Assembly: GCF_001613105.1 (NCBI RefSeq)
Contig: NZ_BDBS01000023.1
Location: forward strand, 158,171 to 222,170
Length of the DNA: 64,000 bases
Direction: 5' to 3'
Origin: Nocardia pseudobrasiliensis NBRC 108224
GTDB lineage: Bacteria; Actinomycetota; Actinomycetes; Mycobacteriales; Mycobacteriaceae
In this document: positions 1 through 8,101 of the stretch, piece by piece
How positions within the stretch are numbered: position 1 is the stretch's first letter
Layout: each line of letters starts with the position of its first letter
Program-made: the position numbers and the translations under genes
The notes under the pieces: model-generated
What the model saw: only the letters and a program-made list of their open reading frames with translations
What the model was told of the DNA's origin: nothing
The model's database searches: none

Positions 1-219
1 GTAGCCCGGGCAGCCGACCACGGTTGTGTAGTTGTAGCCGTCGCAATCGTCGTCCCAGGCGTTCTGGGTGGGCGGGGTGCGGTAGGGCTGCGCGGGGGCC
101 GCGCTGCCGGTGTCCATGGGGGCGGAGACGGCGGTAGTCGTTGCGGCACTGGCGAATCCGGCGGAGAGGGCGAAACTGGAGGCCAGCAGGGCGGCGGCCG
201 CGTATTTTCTTATCTGCAC
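1..219 (-). CDS. secreted protein, N-terminal part only
   Basis: The reading frame runs off the left edge, so only about 73 N-terminal residues are visible. They start MQIRKYAAAALLASSFALSA and form a typical Sec signal peptide: basic n-region, hydrophobic core, and an AxA-like cleavage site near residues 23-26. A Ser/Ala/Pro-rich stretch follows, then a motif with two Cys (DDDCDGYNYTTVVGCPGY). An in-frame GTG three codons upstream (position 228) is an equally possible start, and neither has a clear ribosome site. I do not recognise the family. The mature part looks like one of the small Cys-containing exported proteins of actinomycetes. Confidence 0.6.
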   Translation of the reverse strand, partial: MQIRKYAAAALLASSFALSAGFASAATTTAVSAPMDTGSAAPAQPYRTPPTQNAWDDDCDGYNYTTVVGCPGY

Positions 220-316
220 GATTGTCACGGTAGGAAGCGCGGCCGTGGGCGGGCATCACTCCCGGGAGTGGATTCGGGCTAGCTCCGCGGGGTTAGGGGC
301 GAATCCCTAAGTGCCC

Positions 317-505
317 TTACTGAATAGGGAGCGCCTCGATGAAGGCGGTCCACTCCGCAGCGGTGAAGACCAAGGCCGGGGCGGTGGGGTCCTTCGAATC
401 ACGTACGGCCGTCTCGCCGTTGGGCAGCCAGGCGATCTCGACGCATGCCCCGCTCCCATTGCTGCGACTCGACTTGAACCAATCCGCCCCGGCCAGATCG
501 CTCAT
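317..505 (-). CDS. DUF397 domain protein
   Basis: This 62-residue protein matches the DUF397 family throughout: WFKSSRSNGSGACVEIAWL near the N-terminus, a central RDSKDP motif, and a C-terminal F-x-x-x-EW-x-AFI pattern. In actinomycetes DUF397 proteins are almost always encoded next to an XRE/DUF5753 regulator, often as a small partner, and this is the case here. The ATG overlaps the stop of the upstream regulator by four bases (ATGA), which implies coupled translation. The biochemical role of the family is not established. A toxin-antitoxin-like or signalling module with the regulator has been proposed for such pairs, but nothing in this sequence decides it. Confidence 0.88.
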   Translation of the reverse strand: MSDLAGADWFKSSRSNGSGACVEIAWLPNGETAVRDSKDPTAPALVFTAAEWTAFIEALPIQ

Positions 506-1389
506 CTCTCGTAACTCCTCGCCGCCCGCCTCAGGAGGTCGCGCGATTGTTGTTCGTCCAGAGTGGTTTCCCGCATTGCGGAAGCCAATTCATAGTAACG
601 TTTCACCTCATCTCCCTCAACGTAGAGATCAAACTTGCCACTACCTTCCAGAAAGACCAGGGACGGCTGCACCCGATTACCTCGCGAATCGACACCGAAG
701 TCGAGAATCGAGAACATTCCAGGCACCACTCCCCAAGTACAGCCAGCAGAGAACGGCACGATGCGAATCTCAATGTTCGACCGCTTGCTCATCTCGGCGA
801 GATGATGCAACTGAGCGCGCATGATGTGCTTGTTGCCGATCAAGCGATGCAGGGCCGACTCATGAAGCAGGACTTGAAATTTCAGCGGCATTGCTCGACG
901 CGTCACCAGGACCTGCCGTTTCGTCCGCAGTGCAACACGCCGCTCGATGTTCTCTGCATCATCGTTCCGAAACCAGCCACTGATCAACACTCGTGCGTAG
1001 TCCGGCGTCTGCAGTAAGCCAGGAACAATCTCTTCATAGGAAATCAATTCACGCGCTGTTGATTCTAGTCCGACGTACGTAATCAATTTGGCGTCGACGT
1101 ACAAACCGCTAACGGCCATGGCCATTCGAGCCTGCTTGACCAATTCCATTGCATGAGTGGTCTCCTCATCGCTCACCTCGTACAGCTCACACAGCGCCTC
1201 GACATCCTGAGGCCGATACTTCCTCTTCAATCTCGCTGTCTCCAAACGCTGGAGCGCAGTCTTACTCAACCCCACCAACCGCGCCGCCTGCAGCATCGTG
1301 AACCCCATACCCTCACGCTTCTCACGAAGGAAGCGTCCGAGTTCGCGCTGCGCCAGAGTCGACGGTTGGTCGTCATCGTCGTTGGACAT
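502..1389 (-). CDS. XRE-family helix-turn-helix regulator with DUF5753 domain
   Basis: The protein has 295 residues from the ATG at 1389, which has a GGGGG-type ribosome site just upstream; the frame extends further but without a better start. Residues about 15-70 form a Cro/C1-type helix-turn-helix (LGRFLREKREGMGFTMLQAA, then GLSKTALQRLE). The rest is a DUF5753 domain with the usual motifs E-x-x-A-x-x-L-x-x-YE-x-x-x-VPGLLQT-x-x-YAR, LHE-x-AL, and a C-terminal V-x-x-Y-x-x-x-x-x-x-LR-like tail. DUF5753 regulators control developmental and other functions in streptomycetes and nocardiae. The gene forms a 4-base-overlap pair with the DUF397 gene and is divergent from the small gene at 1569. Confidence 0.9.
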   Translation of the reverse strand: MSNDDDDQPSTLAQRELGRFLREKREGMGFTMLQAARLVGLSKTALQRLETARLKRKYRPQDVEALCELYEVSDEETTHAMELVKQARMAMAVSGLYVDAKLITYVGLESTARELISYEEIVPGLLQTPDYARVLISGWFRNDDAENIERRVALRTKRQVLVTRRAMPLKFQVLLHESALHRLIGNKHIMRAQLHHLAEMSKRSNIEIRIVPFSAGCTWGVVPGMFSILDFGVDSRGNRVQPSLVFLEGSGKFDLYVEGDEVKRYYELASAMRETTLDEQQSRDLLRRAARSYER

Positions 1390-1568
1390 GGATCGACTAC
1401 CCCCTACAGAAGTGGATCTATCCGGTATCCAGCGCGGTACCGACTTTACTCCCGTAATGAACCTCTTCCTGCGGTTTCGCGCGAAACCGTCTCGGACGGA
1501 CTGATTTTCCCGGTTCCGCACCGACGCCATGGTCCCCTGATCCCGTCAGCGAACGAAAGGGGGACGGC

Positions 1569-1805
1569 TTGAGTGGAATGCAGCGCACCGAACTCGACGG
1601 ACTGGAGGCGCTGTGGCGGTGGGACTTACAACGCCTCGAAATCGTCGCGGTGCGCAAAGTCTGCGATGGCACGACACTCGCGACGTTCGAGCGAGATCCG
1701 CGCCCGGATCTCGCTTCGGTGCGTGAGTTCCTGCCGGAGTTCACCGCGCTCTGGGATGCGGTGCGCCATCAGTTCTGGACCGAATTCAAAGGAGGTGCTG
1801 CCTAG
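1569..1805 (+). CDS. hypothetical protein, 78 residues
   Basis: This small acidic protein contains LDGLEALWRWDLQRLEIVAV and a C-terminal W-rich helix (LWDAVRHQFWTEF). It starts at TTG 1569, or possibly at the in-frame ATG 1578. A strong AAAGGGGGA ribosome site at about 1556-1564 sits 4-5 bases before the TTG and 13 before the ATG, so the TTG fits better. It is divergent from the XRE/DUF5753 gene, with a 179-base shared upstream region. No known domain is recognised. Codon use resembles the neighbours, and the good ribosome site supports a real gene. Confidence 0.6.
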   Translation: MSGMQRTELDGLEALWRWDLQRLEIVAVRKVCDGTTLATFERDPRPDLASVREFLPEFTALWDAVRHQFWTEFKGGAA

Positions 1806-1877
1806 ACGAAAACCCGCAATGGCATCCCCGCGGTGGAATATCCAGCGCACAGCACAACGACGGCCGCGGGGATGGCC

Positions 1878-2107
1878 TCAGTTGCGCAAGGCGTATTCGA
1901 GTCCGGCCGCGACGCGGCCCAGCGCTCATTACTTCCCTCGGTGCGGCACAGCACCAGACCACCCTCCAGGACCGCGATGAACAGGGCCGCGAGGCCCGCC
2001 GCGTCCGCCTCGGCGAATCTCGCGGCTTCCAGCAATCCCGCGTCCTCGGGGCCCGCGCCGAGCGCGATGGCCGCGATCGGGCAGCCGGGCGGACGCGGTC
2101 CTGCGCG
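1878..2107 (-). pseudogene. tetR-family regulator remnant (C-terminal piece, frameshifted)
   Basis: Read on the minus strand, this stretch gives PPGCPIAAIALGAGPED, then ADAAGLAALFIAVLEGGLVL and CRTEGSNE. These are the typical GCPI.A.AL and LA..F.A.LEGG.VL.R motifs of the C-terminal half of TetR repressors. The segment between them is about 25 residues shorter than usual. After SNE the frame must shift by one base (about position 1920, one base missing) to continue as LGRVAAGLEYALRN and a stop at 1878-1880. The DNA-binding N-terminus is absent. At the 5' edge the sequence joins directly onto a truncated gene on the other strand. This is a decayed gene, not a working regulator. Confidence 0.7.
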
Positions 2108-2425
2108 ATCCAATTCCTGGCCTTCATACCCGTCACCGTCAACGGGTGGCACGCGCTGTTCCATCTCCTCACGGGCCTGGCCGGGCTGGTCGCCGCGCCT
2201 CGGGGCAATCGGGCCTTCGTCTACACCTGGACCTGCGGTCCCTTCTATCTCCTGATCGCCGCGCTCGGCTTCCTCGGCGGCGGAAATGTCCTGCACCTCA
2301 TGGCCGTCGACACCTTCGGCAATATCGTGCACGTCGTCGAGGGCAGTCTCGTTCTCAGCGCGTTCGCGCTCAGTGCGTCGCTGCCGGGACTTCGGGAACC
2401 TCGATCCGACGCAGTGCCGTCGTGA
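2108..2425 (+). pseudogene. DUF4383-like membrane protein, N-terminus missing
   Basis: An open frame without a start codon gives IQFLAFIPVTVNGWHALFHL, then a second and third hydrophobic segment (CGPFYLLIAALGFLGGGNVL and a final VEGSLVLSAFALSASL), with a stop at 2423-2425. The V-N-x-x-H-x-L-F-H-L-x-x-G-x-x-GL signature and the later D-x-x-x-N-x-x-H-x-x-x-G pattern are those of DUF4383 membrane proteins, which normally have four transmembrane helices in 130-170 residues. Only about 106 residues and three helices remain. The first helix is replaced by the tetR remnant. The 3' end overlaps the convergent acyltransferase gene by 56 bases. An internal ATG exists at about 2300 but would yield only the last helix. 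Confidence 0.65.
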
Positions 2426-3674
2426 GCGCCTCGCGAACCCGGGTCAACTGGGCGCGACTGTGGTCGACGGTGTCGTATTCCACCTGAATCGTGAGGCGGT
2501 CGCCGAGGGTGAAGATGGTGAGTTTCGGCGGCATACCGGGGCCCATGGCGTAGACGTCGTCACGCACGATGCGCACCCCGGCCGGAGTCGCGTGCGCGGG
2601 AACGCGGCCGATATTCGACAGGGCGATCGTCGGCGGGGCGCTGAACATCGTGGCGGTGGCCTCGTCGCGAATATGCCGGAACGCCACCGCGAGTCGCGCC
2701 GGATCGCGGCGCTCGCGGGCGGTGCGGATATCGACGTCGACGAGCCGGGCCAACTCGATCGGATCGGCGTCCGGACCGATCGACAGCGGGGTGCCCGCAC
2801 CCGAGGCGCAGTTGAGCACGAGGCTCTCCGGCAGCGCGGGGTCCAGCGCGCCGCGAATATCGGCCGCGTAGCCGCAGATCATCGAGAGCGCGGCCGGGGT
2901 TTCGAACTGCGCCCGTACGGCGGCCATCGCGTACCCGCTCAGCAGGCTGTGGACCGACACCCCGGCGGCCCGGGACGCCGCGACCACACGCCCGGTTTCC
3001 CTGTCGTCCAATTCGATTCGATCCACGGCGTAGCGACCGAGCGGATCACCGGCCGCGCCGTCGCGGGGCAGGGTGTGCGGCGGCTCGATCAGCATGCCCC
3101 GCATCATGTCGAGCAGATCGAGCGCCTCCGCCTCGGGCATCGTCGCCGCCAGCAGATCGTCCACGGCTTGCGGAAGTTCTTGCGTCGCAGAGGTAATCGG
3201 CATCGGCGCGCCGACCACGCGCGCGGTGTAGCGCCGCCACAGCTCCCCCAACAGCGCGAAAGCCGAACGCCCGTCCGAGATCCCGTGATGAATCACCAGC
3301 ACGATTCGACTCACCCGGCCTTCGCGCAGCACCACCGCGCGGAACAGTCCCGCGGTCCAATCCTGCGGCTGATTCACCAAGCGCAGATATTCCTCCTCGC
3401 CACCCGCGGCCACGGCCAGCGGCGTCCGATACCCCTCGATCAGGCGAAGCATCGGCACGCCGTCGTCCAGGACGTGGCCGCAGCGCAGCAGCGGATGCCC
3501 GGCGACCAGTTCGCCCAGCACCTCCCGCAGCGCGTCGAGGTCGAGTTCGCCCTCGATCGTCGACCCGATGAACAGCGGCATGCCGCCCACGGGCACGGAA
3601 CCCAGCTGGGCGCCCGCGCTGAAGAAGCCTTGTTCCAGCGGCGAAATCGGTCGTTGCGTCATGGCCGGAAGCAT
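2370..3674 (-). CDS. PapA-like acyltransferase (condensation-domain fold)
   Basis: The protein has 434 residues with the acyltransferase/condensation signature HHxxxDG at 129-135 (HHGISDG). It also has the N-terminal pattern SPLEQGFFSAG seen in mycobacterial PapA5/phthiocerol dimycocerosyl transferase relatives, and a second-lobe IALSNIGRV motif matching their SNxG region. Members transfer acyl groups from carrier proteins or CoA onto the hydroxyls of complex lipids or peptides. No polyketide synthase is nearby, so the substrate is open. The ATG at 3674 lies eight bases after TATAAA and may be leaderless; an alternative start is ATG 3662 (MTQRPISP). It is divergent from a TetR gene 73 bases away that may control it. 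Confidence 0.8.
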   Translation of the reverse strand: MLPAMTQRPISPLEQGFFSAGAQLGSVPVGGMPLFIGSTIEGELDLDALREVLGELVAGHPLLRCGHVLDDGVPMLRLIEGYRTPLAVAAGGEEEYLRLVNQPQDWTAGLFRAVVLREGRVSRIVLVIHHGISDGRSAFALLGELWRRYTARVVGAPMPITSATQELPQAVDDLLAATMPEAEALDLLDMMRGMLIEPPHTLPRDGAAGDPLGRYAVDRIELDDRETGRVVAASRAAGVSVHSLLSGYAMAAVRAQFETPAALSMICGYAADIRGALDPALPESLVLNCASGAGTPLSIGPDADPIELARLVDVDIRTARERRDPARLAVAFRHIRDEATATMFSAPPTIALSNIGRVPAHATPAGVRIVRDDVYAMGPGMPPKLTIFTLGDRLTIQVEYDTVDHSRAQLTRVREALTTALRRIEVPEVPAATH

Positions 3675-3747
3675 ACGAGCGTTTTATACATCTGTGCAAT
3701 ACGTTTGTTTGAAACGGTTGTCAGTCGTCGCTTGCTACCCTGCTGAC

Positions 3748-4305
3748 GTGGGAACTCGGGACGATCTACTGGCCGCGGCCAAGCAGTGCCTGGCCGAACG
3801 GGGCTATGCGCGAACGACCGTGCGCGATATCGTCTCCCGCTCCGGCAGTAACCTCGCGGCGATCAACTACCACTTCGGCACTCGGGACGCCCTGCTGAAT
3901 CAGGCGATGATCGAATCGACGACCGAGGCCGTGCAGCGCATTCTCGACAATCTCGAATCGAGCGCCGAGCGCAAACCCGCCGCGCGGCTGCGGACCTTCC
4001 TGGCCAAGCTGACCACGAGTTTCACCGAGGATCACGGCGTCTGGGCGGCCAATATCGAAAGTCTCGCCCAGGCACTGCATTCCGGCGAGGTGCGCGCCGA
4101 GATCTCCGCCAAGCAGCGGGAGGCGCGCACCGCGTTCGCGCGGATGCTCGCGCCGGAAGGCGATCCCGACGACGCCCTCGGCGCGATCCTGCTCACGCTG
4201 CTGGACGGCCTACTGGTCCAGTGGCTGCTGGATCCGGCCGCCGCACCCGGTCCGGAAACCATTGCGGCGGGACTCGATTCGCTCACCGCCGCGCTGGATC
4301 GGTGA
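3748..4305 (+). CDS. TetR-family transcriptional regulator
   Basis: The protein has 185 residues from GTG 3748. The TetR helix-turn-helix spans residues about 5-50 (LLAAAKQCLAERGYARTTVR, then an IVSRSG..LAAINYHFG recognition helix). The C-terminal half is a ligand/dimer domain with WAANIESLAQAL and a final LLTLLDGLLVQWLL helix, as in the TetR_C_7/C_6-like groups. The start is set by TACCCT at 3736-3741, six bases before the GTG and with no ribosome site, the pattern of a leaderless transcript. It is divergent from the PapA-like gene, and CGTTT-N5-AAACG at 3702-3716 in the shared gap is a candidate operator. Confidence 0.85.
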   Translation: MGTRDDLLAAAKQCLAERGYARTTVRDIVSRSGSNLAAINYHFGTRDALLNQAMIESTTEAVQRILDNLESSAERKPAARLRTFLAKLTTSFTEDHGVWAANIESLAQALHSGEVRAEISAKQREARTAFARMLAPEGDPDDALGAILLTLLDGLLVQWLLDPAAAPGPETIAAGLDSLTAALDR

Positions 4306-4308
4306 GCT

Positions 4309-4935
4309 TCAGTTCGAGGCGGCCGTATCCCACTGCGGCGACAGTGCTTTCAGCATCTTCGTGAGCAGATGAATGCGGCGATCGTAGATCTCCGGATACG
4401 GGGCCCGCAGCGGATGCTGGATGGCCTCGCTGTCGGAGATATCCGCGATCAGGAAGACCAGCGTCACGAAATCCTTGGCGTCGAGGTCGGATTCGTGGCC
4501 GACCATCCGGGTGGCCGCCTCGATCATGACCTGTCCGGCCTCGAACATGGTCTGGCGCATGGCCGCGGCCAATTGCTCGTCGGTGCGCGCGGCCACGGTC
4601 AGCTCGAGTACGGCGTGGTGGGTCGGTTCGCGCACGAGTTCGCGCATGGCGACCAGGACGGCCTCGAGGTCGGTTCGACCGTCCCGGCCCGCCAGTTCCC
4701 GGACGCGTTCGGACACCAATTCCGTATGCCGCCGGACGGTTTCGCGCGCCGTGGCCGCCATGAATTCGCTCATCGTCGGGAAGTGTCGAAACAGCGCGCC
4801 GTAGGACAGGCCCGCGCGCGCGGTGATCGTATTCGCCGAGGCCCGGCTGTAGCCGAGCTCGTCGAGCGTCACGATGGCCGCGTCGATCAGCCTCGTGATG
4901 GTGGCCTCGCGGCGCTCCTGTTGGGTTCTCCGCAC
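4309..4935 (-). CDS. TetR-family transcriptional regulator
   Basis: The protein has 208 residues. The N-terminal TetR DNA-binding domain (residues about 10-58) reads ATITRLIDAAIVTLDELGYS with the recognition helix TARAGLSYGALFRHFPT. The C-terminal domain has MRQTMFEAGQVMIEAATRMV and ends in a helix with KALSPQWD. GTG 4935 follows TAAGCT by seven bases, so the transcript is probably leaderless. It converges on the preceding TetR gene (3 bases between stops) and is divergent from the secreted CocE-like hydrolase, which it most plausibly represses. Two short inverted repeats (5000-5013 and 5014-5029) in the shared promoter region are candidate binding sites. Confidence 0.88.
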   Translation of the reverse strand: MRRTQQERREATITRLIDAAIVTLDELGYSRASANTITARAGLSYGALFRHFPTMSEFMAATARETVRRHTELVSERVRELAGRDGRTDLEAVLVAMRELVREPTHHAVLELTVAARTDEQLAAAMRQTMFEAGQVMIEAATRMVGHESDLDAKDFVTLVFLIADISDSEAIQHPLRAPYPEIYDRRIHLLTKMLKALSPQWDTAASN

Positions 4936-4995
4936 CGAATCCAGCTTAGAGTATCCCGACTTCGATGGTGACCGATCGCTATCTTGCCAAGTTCG

Positions 4996-5011
4996 TGTGA
5001 CTGCCGTTACA
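4996..5011. promoter_or_regulatory. candidate CRP/GlxR-type box
   Basis: TGTGACTGCCGTTACA differs from the TGTGA-N6-TCACA consensus of CRP-family regulators at one position. It lies 45 bases upstream of the ATG of the CocE-like hydrolase, inside the gap shared with the divergent TetR gene. Overlapping inverted repeats ACTG-N6-CAGT (5000-5013) and CCTAC-N6-GTAGG (5014-5029) could equally be TetR sites. Confidence 0.35.
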
Positions 5012-5055
5012 GTCCTACTCGCCGGTAGGGGTTAGCTGGCAGAAAGCGAAGTTCA

Positions 5056-7131
5056 ATGAAGACAGCGACTTTCACCCATCTGACAGTCCGCACACTCACA
5101 GTTACCGTTGCCGCGGCAATCTGCACAACTTTCGCGGCACCCTCCTCCCTCGCCACCTCCGGCGAATTCACGGGTATCGATGGCGGCGACTTGGCCGCGG
5201 CCTGGACCGCGGCGGTCGATGGGCCGCAACCGTATTCGGATATCTCCGTCGACATGGCCGTGCCGATCACAATGAGCGACGGCACCGTACTCAAGGCCGA
5301 CGTCGTGCGCCCGGCACACGGCTCGGCGGTAGCCCAGCAGCCCGGCCCCGTCATTTTGCAAATGCAGGGTTACGGCAAGGTCGTGATGAATCTAGGCCAG
5401 GTGCTACTGCATATCCCGGGCGTCGAGAACGTGCTCTTGCCCTGGATCGCCTCGCTGAATCTCGGCGGTACACCGCTGTCCGGAATCACCGATCTGACAA
5501 GGCAATTGGACTCCGGTGCCGTACAGGCCGCGATTCAGGACTGGGATCTGGCCAAGGCCGGATACACGCTGGTCCAGGTCGATCTGCGCGGAACCGGGAC
5601 CTCGGAGGGGCAGTGGCAGATCTTCGGTGAGCGCGAGCGGCGCGACACCTCGGAGGTCATGGACTGGATCACCCGTCAACCGTGGAGCGACGGCACTATC
5701 GGCACCATGGGCACCTCGTTCACCGCGATCACCGCCCTGCAGGCGACCACGCAGAAGAATCCGGCGCTGAAGGCCGTGTTCTCCTACGAGGGCAGCGCCG
5801 ATATCTTCCGCGATATCGCGGGACCCGGCGGTGCGGTCGGGCTGGGATTTCTCGGATTCTGGCTGCTGGCAGTCAATTTGGCGAAGATGGCCCCGGATGT
5901 CGAGTCGATGCTCGCGGGCAGGTTCGATCCGGCGCAGCAGTTGCGCTGGCTACAGGACCGCCTCGCCGATCCGCTCACCTTCCTCGATGTGGTCGCCAAT
6001 GCCTGGGGTTCGACCAGGGTCGATCAGCTGATGCCCAAGACGCTGGACGTGTTCCGGCAGGGTTCGCGGTGGCGGCAGGGGTTGAGCGCCGATCCGGCCG
6101 GGATCACCGTACCCACGTTCATGGCCGATGCCTGGTTCGATGTGTTCGGGACCACCGCGACCGATGCCTTCAACGCGATTCCGCTTCCGCTGGAACAGAA
6201 GAAGCTGATCATGGGCGACGGTTATCACTCCGGACTGGGGTTGGGCGGCTTCGGACATCCGGGGATGCCGCCGCGCCTGGATGTATTGCAGCGGGCCTGG
6301 TTCGACAAGTGGCTCAAGGGGATCGATAACGGGATCGATCGCTACAGTCCGATCACCGTCAAGCAGCAGGGTGGCGGGTGGACCGGGCTGGCATCCTTCC
6401 CGCGTGCGGAAATCACCTATCGCCGTATGTATCTCGACGATCGACCGTCCGGGACCACCGGGACGTCGCTGTACGACGGCAGTCTGTCGGCGCAGCCGCT
6501 ACAGGCCGGTGTGCGCGATCTGACCGTCGCGCCGGGCGTGCTGGGCCTGTGCTCGCGCGACACCACGCGTATCGCCGCGGGGATTCCCGCGCTGGTGCTG
6601 GCGTGTTCGGATGATTCGCGGATCTGGGAGGCCAACGGTCTCACGTTCACCAGCGCCGCGGTCACCCGGCCGACCACCCTGTCGGGCCCGATCGCGGTAC
6701 ACCTCAATGTGGTTCACGATGCCGCCGACGGGTACTGGGTCGCCACGGTGAACGACGTCTCGCCCGACGGCAATTCGCGCGAGCTCACCACCGGTCAGCT
6801 GGTGGCGTCGCTGCGGCAGATCGACGATGCGCAGAGCAAGCGGTCGGCCGATGGCGACTACACGGTGCCCGTGCCGTATGTCGACATCGATCGGCGGCAG
6901 ACCACCGTGCCCGGGGAGCCGGTCACGCTGGATATCGCGCTGACTCCGACCGATGCGGTGCTGCAACCGGGACATCGGCTGCGAGTCGATGTGTACGCCA
7001 GCAACTTTCCCAAGGGTGTGCCGCCGCTGCCGGCGCTGGTCGACAGCGGGCTGCGGCCGGAGCATCTGCGGCTGGATCCGGACGCGCCCAGTTGGGTCAA
7101 TGTGCCGCTCGACGCCGACGTGCCCGAGTAG
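5056..7131 (+). CDS. secreted CocE/NonD-family hydrolase (X-Pro dipeptidyl-peptidase S15 fold)
   Basis: This 691-residue protein has an N-terminal signal peptide (residues 1 to about 33, ending ..AAPSSLA). The alpha/beta-hydrolase core follows: entry strand VPITMSDGTVLKADVVRPA, LVQVDLRGTGTSEG at 173-185, and a nucleophile elbow GTMGTSFTA with Ser221. The C-terminal third (from about residue 455) is the beta-rich jelly-roll X-Pro/CocE domain, with RLRVDVYASNFP near the end. Families of this fold include cocaine esterase, glutaryl-acylase and X-Pro peptidases, so hydrolysis of an ester or amide outside the membrane is likely but the substrate is unknown. ATG 5056 has a weak AAGCGAAG site. It is divergent from a TetR gene. 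Confidence 0.85.
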   Translation: MKTATFTHLTVRTLTVTVAAAICTTFAAPSSLATSGEFTGIDGGDLAAAWTAAVDGPQPYSDISVDMAVPITMSDGTVLKADVVRPAHGSAVAQQPGPVILQMQGYGKVVMNLGQVLLHIPGVENVLLPWIASLNLGGTPLSGITDLTRQLDSGAVQAAIQDWDLAKAGYTLVQVDLRGTGTSEGQWQIFGERERRDTSEVMDWITRQPWSDGTIGTMGTSFTAITALQATTQKNPALKAVFSYEGSADIFRDIAGPGGAVGLGFLGFWLLAVNLAKMAPDVESMLAGRFDPAQQLRWLQDRLADPLTFLDVVANAWGSTRVDQLMPKTLDVFRQGSRWRQGLSADPAGITVPTFMADAWFDVFGTTATDAFNAIPLPLEQKKLIMGDGYHSGLGLGGFGHPGMPPRLDVLQRAWFDKWLKGIDNGIDRYSPITVKQQGGGWTGLASFPRAEITYRRMYLDDRPSGTTGTSLYDGSLSAQPLQAGVRDLTVAPGVLGLCSRDTTRIAAGIPALVLACSDDSRIWEANGLTFTSAAVTRPTTLSGPIAVHLNVVHDAADGYWVATVNDVSPDGNSRELTTGQLVASLRQIDDAQSKRSADGDYTVPVPYVDIDRRQTTVPGEPVTLDIALTPTDAVLQPGHRLRVDVYASNFPKGVPPLPALVDSGLRPEHLRLDPDAPSWVNVPLDADVPE

Positions 7132-7181
7132 TTCCGATGTCCGGAGCGGACGGATAACACGGGCGGGCTTGGGCCGGAAAG

Positions 7182-7853
7182 CTACAGGCCCAGGCAGAGG
7201 GGAATCGCCGGAACCCAGGTCATGAGCAGCGCGGTGGCCAGGATGGTGAACAGGATGGTCCCGAAGAACGGGATCATGTTGAGCGGGATCAGAACTATCA
7301 CGAGCAGGGTCGCGAGGACGGCTGTCGTCACCGCGGCCCAGCAGCCCGGTCCGAGCAGGATCTCCCGCACCGCGATATCGCGTGTGGTGGCGGCGAGCCG
7401 ATCGGCGGGTACGACGTGCGTCTCTGCGGGACGCACGTCGATCCGGGTCGTGACGGCAGCGTCGCCGTCCGTGCCTGGGACGAGGTCGGTTTCGGCGTGA
7501 TGGATGATCGTCCCGTCGGCGGCGAACAGCACCGCGAGTGCGCCGTTCGTCGCGGTGAGGGGTGTGATCGTCGCCGAACGTCCGGCGGGCAGTCGGAAGG
7601 CCGCGGTCTCGTCCCAGGCGGCCCGGGCGGACGACAGCGGTAGGTCTCGGATCTCCGCGACCAGCGCGTCTCGATCGGGCCCTCGCAACGGTGTGAGGTC
7701 CGCGGCGGTATCACGGATTTCGGACAGCACTGCCGCTTCGGCGTCGGGGGCCGGAGTGGCGGAGGCGTCGGGTGGCGGCGCGGCGGCCGCGGTCGCGACC
7801 ACGGCGGTCAGCACGCCCGGGGCCAGCCAGCGGCGAATATGTATGTCGCTCAT
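7182..7853 (-). CDS. membrane protein of unknown function, last gene of lipase operon
   Basis: The protein has 223 residues from ATG 7853. It begins with a signal or anchor segment (WLAPGVLTAVVATAAAA), followed by a Pro/Ala-rich linker and a soluble domain of about 130 residues containing ATITPLTATNGALAVLFAAD and a REILLGPGCWAAV motif. It ends in a long hydrophobic segment of two likely helices (AVLATLLVIVLIPLNMIPFF and TILATALLMTWVPAIPL). The start overlaps the stop of the preceding gene by four bases (ATGA), so it is translationally coupled to it and through it to the lipase. I do not recognise the family. The order suggests a membrane partner in export or protection of the lipase, which is inference only. 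Confidence 0.7.
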   Translation of the reverse strand: MSDIHIRRWLAPGVLTAVVATAAAAPPPDASATPAPDAEAAVLSEIRDTAADLTPLRGPDRDALVAEIRDLPLSSARAAWDETAAFRLPAGRSATITPLTATNGALAVLFAADGTIIHHAETDLVPGTDGDAAVTTRIDVRPAETHVVPADRLAATTRDIAVREILLGPGCWAAVTTAVLATLLVIVLIPLNMIPFFGTILFTILATALLMTWVPAIPLCLGL

Positions 7854-8101
7854 GCCGAATGGACCGGTGTGCGGTGTCGAGGACGGTCGTACAGATCCGG
7901 CAACACAGCCGCGACGCTCAGGGTGCGATGCGTGGCCACGGATTTCGCGGGCCTGCGCCGGAGCCATCGGGTCACGCGGCCGAAGGACCAGCTCGCACTC
8001 AACCAGGCCACGGGGATCAGGCACAGCAGGGGCACGATCGGGAACATGAACGGCCGGGGCGCGGGCGTGGTGACGCGGTGGTCGTACGAATTCGGGGTCA
8101 T
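7850..8101 (-). CDS. small single-pass membrane protein
   Basis: This 83-residue protein starts at ATG 8101, which overlaps the lipase stop codon by four bases, and it ends in a four-base overlap with the next gene. A hydrophobic segment at about residues 18-41 (FPIVPLLCLIPVAWLSASWS) is followed by an Arg-rich stretch (RVTRWLRRRP) that would stay in the cytoplasm, then a polar tail. No family is recognised. The two ATGA junctions are the main evidence that it is a gene and that it is made together with the lipase and the protein at 7182. Confidence 0.65.
   Translation of the reverse strand: MTPNSYDHRVTTPAPRPFMFPIVPLLCLIPVAWLSASWSFGRVTRWLRRRPAKSVATHRTLSVAAVLPDLYDRPRHRTPVHSA

Noticed and set aside
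2286..3746. A 486-codon plus-strand frame opposite the PapA-like gene
   Set aside because: It is an antisense shadow; the minus strand has the HHxxxDG acyltransferase motif.
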